The position numbers and the translations under genes are program-made. A stretch of 64,000 bases of DNA from DASQEH01 sp963765725. Its GTDB lineage: Bacteria; Actinomycetota; Actinomycetes; Propionibacteriales; Nocardioidaceae. The stretch covers positions 620,001-684,000 of the forward strand of contig CAVXXI010000003.1 in the NCBI GenBank assembly GCA_963765725.1, written 5' to 3'. Position 1 is the first letter of the stretch. Each line of letters opens with the position of its first letter. This document shows positions 60,612 through 64,000 of the stretch, one piece after another. Below the pieces are notes generated by a model. That model was given only the letters and a program-made list of their open reading frames with translations, was not told where the DNA came from and made no database searches.

Positions 60612-61346
60612 ATGATCGGGCTCGTGCTGGCTGCGGGAGCGGGCCGGCGGCTACGGCCGTACACCGACACCCTGCCGAAGGCACTGTTGCCGGTGAACGG
60701 TGAGGGCACCATCCTCGACATCGCGCTCGCCAACCTGGCAGCGGTCGACCTGCGGGAGATCGTCGTCGTCGTGGGCTTCGCCGCGGCTGAGGTGGAGAGC
60801 CGGCGAGCGGCCCTGGAGCGTCGCCACGGAGTGTCGCTGCACCTGGTCCACAACGACAAGGCGGAGATCTGGAACAACGCGTACTCCTTGTGGACGGCGC
60901 GGGAGCAGATGGCCGACGGCGCGCTCGTCGTCAACGGCGACACCGTGCATCCGGTGTCCGTCGAGGAGGTCCTGCTGTCCTCACGCGGACCGGGCGTACT
61001 GCTCGCGGTCGACACCGACAAGCGGCTCGGCGCCGAGGAGATGAAGGTCGTTGCCGGCGCCGACGGTGCAGTGCGCTCCATCACCAAGCTGATGGACCCG
61101 GCCGAGGCCTACGGCGAGTACATCGGCGCGAGCCTGATCGAGCCCGAGGCCGTCGCGCCGCTGGCCGACGCGCTTGAGGCCACCTGGCGGCGCGATCCCG
61201 ACCTGTACTACGAGGACGGCTACCAGGAGATGGTCGACCGCGGGCACGTCGTCGCCACGGCGCCTATCGGTGACGGGGTTGCCTGGGTCGAGGTGGACAA
61301 CCACGACGACCTGGTCCGGGCTCGGGAGATCGCGTGCCGCTACTAG
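60612..61346 (+). CDS. Nucleotidyltransferase (sugar-1-phosphate or CTP:alditol phosphate type)
   Basis: A 244-residue protein with the nucleotidyltransferase signature GLVLAAGAGRRLRPYTDTLPKALLPVNG (G-x-x-x-R-L and P-K). LVVNGDTVHPVS carries the metal Asp, and NAYSLWTAREQM and YYEDGYQEMVDRG follow. It resembles phosphocholine and inositol/glycerol phosphate cytidylyltransferases more than glucose-1-phosphate enzymes. It would make a CDP- or NDP-activated head group. Its end overlaps the next gene by 13 bases, so the dehydrogenase product may be its substrate. Confidence 0.78.
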   Translation: MIGLVLAAGAGRRLRPYTDTLPKALLPVNGEGTILDIALANLAAVDLREIVVVVGFAAAEVESRRAALERRHGVSLHLVHNDKAEIWNNAYSLWTAREQMADGALVVNGDTVHPVSVEEVLLSSRGPGVLLAVDTDKRLGAEEMKVVAGADGAVRSITKLMDPAEAYGEYIGASLIEPEAVAPLADALEATWRRDPDLYYEDGYQEMVDRGHVVATAPIGDGVAWVEVDNHDDLVRAREIACRY

Positions 61347-62389
61347 CTCGGATGTTGGCCAGCCCCCTCTTCGTCGACATCCGCCGCGGCGCCGTCGACC
61401 GGCTCGCCGAGCTCCTGACGGAGCGCAGGATCTCGGCAGACGGCGACGTCATGGTGGCGGTGGGCGCCGGCCAGGGACAGGAGATCTGGGACCGGCTGAG
61501 CCCGGCGCTGCCCAAGGCGCAGGTGTTCACGGTGATGGACGCCACTCTCACCTCCGCAGCCGACCTGCAGCGGGTGCTGGGACAGGGCTCCTTCGACGCG
61601 GTGGTCGGCATCGGGGGCGGCAAGACCCTTGATGTCGCCAAGTACGCCGCCACGCTCGCGGCGTTGCCGATGGTGGCCGTGGCCACCAACCTCGCACATG
61701 ACGGCCTGTGCTCGCCGGTCGCGACGCTGGAGTACCCGCACGGCCGCGGGTCGTTCGGGGTGTCCATGCCGCTGGCTGTCGTGGTCGACCTCGACTACGT
61801 GAGCGCCGCCCCGCCCAGCATGGTGAGCGCCGGTATCGGTGACGTCGTCAGCAACCTCTCGGCCATCGAGGACTGGAACCTGGCACACCGCGAGCGCGGG
61901 GAACCCGTCGACGGGCTCGCCGTGACCTTCGCCCGTACCGCGGCCGAGGCCCTGCTGCACCGCAGCGACGGCATCCAGGACGACGACTTCCTCATCGCGC
62001 TGGCCGAGGCACTCGTGCTGTCCGGCATGGCGATGTCGGTGGCGGGCACGTCTCGCCCCTGCAGCGGCGCCTGCCACGAGATGATCTACGCGATCAACGC
62101 CTTGTGGCCCGACGTCTCCAACCACGGCGAGCTGGCCGGGCTCGGCGCACTGTTCGCGTACTTCCTGCGCGAGGACGACGTACGGTTCGGCCAGATCGAG
62201 CGCTGCCTGCGCCACCACGGCCTGCCGAGGCGGCCGGCCGACATCGGGTTGACCGACGACCAGTTCGTGGAGGCCGTGATGCTGTCGCCGTCGATGCGGC
62301 CGGACCGCTACACGATCCTCGAGCACCTCGACCTCGACGAGGCGGCCACGAGGTCACGCGTCGCGGCGTTCGTCGCCTCGCTCAGCTGA
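61334..62389 (+). CDS. Iron-containing alcohol dehydrogenase, glycerol-1-phosphate dehydrogenase-like
   Basis: A 351-residue protein of the EgsA/AraM-like branch. Nucleotide binding: DAVVGIGGGKTLDVAKYAA. Substrate and metal site: VAVATNLAHDGLCSPVA, VSAGIGDVVSNLSAIEDW, SRPCSGACHEMIYAIN and SNHGELAGLGALF, with the expected His pair. G1P dehydrogenase reduces dihydroxyacetone phosphate to sn-glycerol-1-phosphate. With the coupled nucleotidyltransferase it would supply an activated glycerol phosphate for a surface polymer. The exact stereochemistry cannot be told from sequence. GTG start inside the end of the nucleotidyltransferase gene. Confidence 0.8.
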   Translation: MPLLARMLASPLFVDIRRGAVDRLAELLTERRISADGDVMVAVGAGQGQEIWDRLSPALPKAQVFTVMDATLTSAADLQRVLGQGSFDAVVGIGGGKTLDVAKYAATLAALPMVAVATNLAHDGLCSPVATLEYPHGRGSFGVSMPLAVVVDLDYVSAAPPSMVSAGIGDVVSNLSAIEDWNLAHRERGEPVDGLAVTFARTAAEALLHRSDGIQDDDFLIALAEALVLSGMAMSVAGTSRPCSGACHEMIYAINALWPDVSNHGELAGLGALFAYFLREDDVRFGQIERCLRHHGLPRRPADIGLTDDQFVEAVMLSPSMRPDRYTILEHLDLDEAATRSRVAAFVASLS

Positions 62390-62451
62390 GACTGCGGGTG
62401 CGCGGGATGTGCAAGTTGCTTCGGTCGTCAGTGCGCTTACTCCTGGACTCT

Positions 62452-62889
62452 TCACCGATGGGCGGGCAAGAACATGCGGGTGGTGGCGCCGGTACGCCAT
62501 GTGGGGCGCATGGTCATTTCGCTGAGTCGCCAGCCGTTCGGGGTCAGCTTGGCGCTGGCCCGCAGGACACCGCCGGCGACGAAGTGGGTCTGCAGTTCGG
62601 CCGAGTTCCCGGCGTCGCTCCATAGGTGCATGGCGTGCATGTTCGCCCGTACCTGCGCGGTGTCGCCGGATCGGGTGATCACGTAATCGGTGAGCATGTG
62701 GTGGGTGGCCCGGAAACGCGCGAAGCTCTCGTTCTGCTCGGCGAGGATTTCGGCCGGGCCGGTGATTGCGACTCCGTCGGGTCGTACCACCCGGCCGTCT
62801 GGCAGGAACGTCGCTGCGACGACCTCGGCATCGAGGCACTTGTCGTCGATGGCCGCGAAGTAAGCGCTGAGCAGCATCGGAATATCCAT
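62452..62889 (-). CDS. SnoaL/NTF2-like protein
   Basis: A 145-residue alpha+beta cone protein. It starts MDIPMLLSAYFAAIDDKCLDAEVVAATFLPDGRV-like (family opening), then AEILAEQNESFARFRATHHMLTDYVI and VRANMHAMHLWS. The His-rich H-H-M-L-T-D and N-M-H-A-M-H stretches face the cavity and are typical of SnoaL-like enzymes or binders. The substrate is unknown. The start codon lies inside the palindrome shared with the divergent tetR. TACGTT is six bases upstream on its strand: leaderless and repressible. Confidence 0.83.
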   Translation of the reverse strand: MDIPMLLSAYFAAIDDKCLDAEVVAATFLPDGRVVRPDGVAITGPAEILAEQNESFARFRATHHMLTDYVITRSGDTAQVRANMHAMHLWSDAGNSAELQTHFVAGGVLRASAKLTPNGWRLSEMTMRPTWRTGATTRMFLPAHR

Positions 62890-62927
62890 GGCTACAACGT
62901 ATCCGATTTGGATACAGTGTAGCCATG
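62887..62927. promoter_or_regulatory. 41-bp TetR operator palindrome covering both start codons
   Basis: Arms CATGGCTACA / TGTAGCCATG and GTATCC / GGATAC around GATTT; only the two bases between the arms (AC against AG) fail to pair. The ATG of tetR and the ATG of the SnoaL gene are the outer ends. Within it lie TACAGT (plus strand) and TACGTT (minus strand), each six bases before a start codon. Confidence 0.85.
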
Positions 62928-63608
62928 ACGTTCTGGGGGCAAGAGCCTCCGCTTCCGCGGGGCAGTGCACCGGATCTGCAGAAGATCGTCATGGCTGCGG
63001 TCGCCCTGGCCGATCGCGAGGGTCTTCAGTCGGTGTCGCTGCGCCGGTTGGTCACCGTGCTGCGTTCGGGCACAGCCTCCTTCTATCGGGTGCTCGACAA
63101 CAGGGACGAGTTGCTCGATCGCATGGTCGACGCGGTCCTCGGCCTGCACCTACCGCCGAGAGGGTCCGGGGAGTGGCGCGAGGACCTGGCCGCCGTGGCC
63201 CGCAACCGGCGCGCGATGCTTACTGCGCATCCGTGGTTAGGCCCGGAGCTGGCTGGACGCCCGGCCATCGGCCCGAACGCCTTGATCCACCACGAACGGG
63301 CCCTGGCAGCGGCAGCCGGCTATGCGGACGACCCGAGCACCGCCAGCAGCGCCGTAGAGACGATTCTAGGTTTTGTTCTCGGCGCCACCGCCAGGGAGTT
63401 CGCCGAGACCCGGACCCAGCTCCGCTCCGGGCTCACCGCGGAGCAATGGCGCAGCTCCGTGGCTGTGTACCTGGAACAGGCTCTCGAGAGCGGTGCCTAC
63501 CCACACTTGAGTCGGATGGTGCGTGGTGCCACGGACTTGGACCCCGACGAACGATTCGAGCGGGGCCTGGCCGTCGTTATGGCCGGGCTCGCCACCTGGA
63601 CGCCATAA
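62925..63608 (+). CDS. TetR-family transcriptional regulator
   Basis: A 227-residue repressor. The HTH is at residues ~18-60: DLQKIVMAAVALADREGLQ followed by VSLRRLVTVLRSGTASFYRVLDNRDELLDRMVD. The C-terminal ligand domain has HPWLGPELAGRPAIGPNALIHHERAL and resembles TetR_C proteins that sense aromatic or polyketide compounds. It probably represses itself and the divergent SnoaL-like gene through the palindrome that spans both ATGs. Confidence 0.88.
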   Translation: MTFWGQEPPLPRGSAPDLQKIVMAAVALADREGLQSVSLRRLVTVLRSGTASFYRVLDNRDELLDRMVDAVLGLHLPPRGSGEWREDLAAVARNRRAMLTAHPWLGPELAGRPAIGPNALIHHERALAAAAGYADDPSTASSAVETILGFVLGATAREFAETRTQLRSGLTAEQWRSSVAVYLEQALESGAYPHLSRMVRGATDLDPDERFERGLAVVMAGLATWTP

Positions 63609-63918
63609 CCGGCCCTGACACATGAACTTTCGTGCTGCGCGGTCTAGTGCCTGCCATCCGTGCGCGGAGCGGAAGTCCAGCGCGGACGATACTCGAGTCG
63701 CGTTCCGCAGAGGACCGCTTGCGGTGGTGGTCGTGTTTGACGTTGTCGATTGGGGTTTCGCGCTGATCGACCCTCCAGCGCACGACCAGCGACACAGCAG
63801 TTGGGATTCCGCACGGGGGCAATGTCGTTCCGTCGTCGGCTTGCGAGCTCTCGGTGGAGGTCCCGTCTACCGACTTTCGTTGGTACCGAGCCTCGCTTGA
63901 AGTTGCGAGCCTTGTTGC
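63609..63918. other. Intergenic stretch; no supported gene
   Basis: About 310 bases of lower G+C than average between tetR and the ABC transporter gene. Small reading frames exist on both strands, but none shows a recognisable domain, ribosome-binding site or biased codon use. No hairpin was noticed. Confidence 0.45.
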
Positions 63919-64000
63919 ATGCTTGAGTTTCAGGACGTGACCAAACGCTACGGTCACAAGACCGCAGTTGCTGACCTTTCTGTCGCGGTGGCGCCTGGAC
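63919..64000 (+). CDS. ABC transporter ATP-binding protein, N-terminal end (3' truncated)
   Basis: The first 27 codons read MLEFQDVTKRYGHKTAVADL, then S-V-A-V-A-P-G. This is the usual start of an ABC ATPase: first strand, the aromatic A-loop Tyr in K-R-Y-G, and the approach to Walker A, which lies beyond the window. The transported substrate cannot be told. The start is not certain because no clear ribosome-binding site precedes the ATG. Confidence 0.75.
   Translation, partial: MLEFQDVTKRYGHKTAVADLSVAVAPG

Noticed and set aside
63577..63957. Small minus-strand frame at the right end
   Set aside because: No domain, no supported start, and it overlaps the start of the ABC transporter gene.

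Overview
The window is a 64 kb chromosomal segment of a high-GC Gram-positive actinomycete. Three things suggest this: strong G/C third-position bias with frequent GTG/TTG starts; actinobacterial marker genes (a BldG-type anti-anti-sigma factor, a DUF4244 pilin with Tad proteins, topoisomerase I with GRYGPY repeats and a lysine-rich tail, an MFS-thymidylate kinase fusion); and many leaderless promoters of the form TANNNT-N6-start codon. The mix (DUF6752 protein, several actinobacterial sulfotransferase-like proteins, a GlfT2-like glycosyltransferase) fits Nocardioidaceae or relatives, but the taxon is an inference.

0-21.4 kb is core genome: the end of a Tad/Flp pilus operon (tadB, tadC, DUF4244 pilin, two TadE-like pseudopilins), a DUF1998 DNA-repair-type helicase divergent from bldG, a K+-independent proton-pumping pyrophosphatase, three sulfotransferase-like genes beside a GlfT2-like galactofuranosyltransferase-type gene, topA, the MFS-tmk fusion (carrying an apparent one-base frameshift), holB, a secreted TAP-like hydrolase and tRNA-Thr(CGU).

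21.4-31 kb is accessory. It begins at tRNA-Thr. A 47-base imperfect copy of the tRNA 3' half lies 3 kb downstream and a more decayed copy 6.6 kb downstream, which looks like scars of successive integrations. Cargo includes an alpha/beta hydrolase-adenylate cyclase fusion, a DUF1259 protein, an ABM monooxygenase pair, an IS481-family transposase remnant, a PRC-barrel/DUF2382 stress protein with a divergent membrane protein, a DinB protein, and a divergent MarR/azoreductase pair with two operator-like palindromes.

31-47 kb holds mostly single metabolic and unknown genes: GNAT, metallophosphoesterase, DHFR-like, AIM24 and SHOCT proteins, a sugar isomerase/oxidoreductase pair, a secreted BNR-type protein, a formylglycine-generating enzyme, a NhaA antiporter fused to a DsbA-like thioredoxin domain, and a YihY protein.

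47-55.5 kb is a glycolate/lactate module: a LctP-type permease divergent from aceB-glcD-glcE-glcF. The 454-base divergent region between them carries two arrays of 22-bp-period direct repeats. 56-62.4 kb is a surface-polymer gene group (fourth sulfotransferase, coiled-coil DUF6752 protein, LicD-methyltransferase fusion, nucleotidyltransferase, glycerol-1-phosphate dehydrogenase-like protein). The right end has a SnoaL-like gene and a tetR sharing a 41-bp palindrome that covers both start codons, and the first codons of an ABC transporter ATPase.
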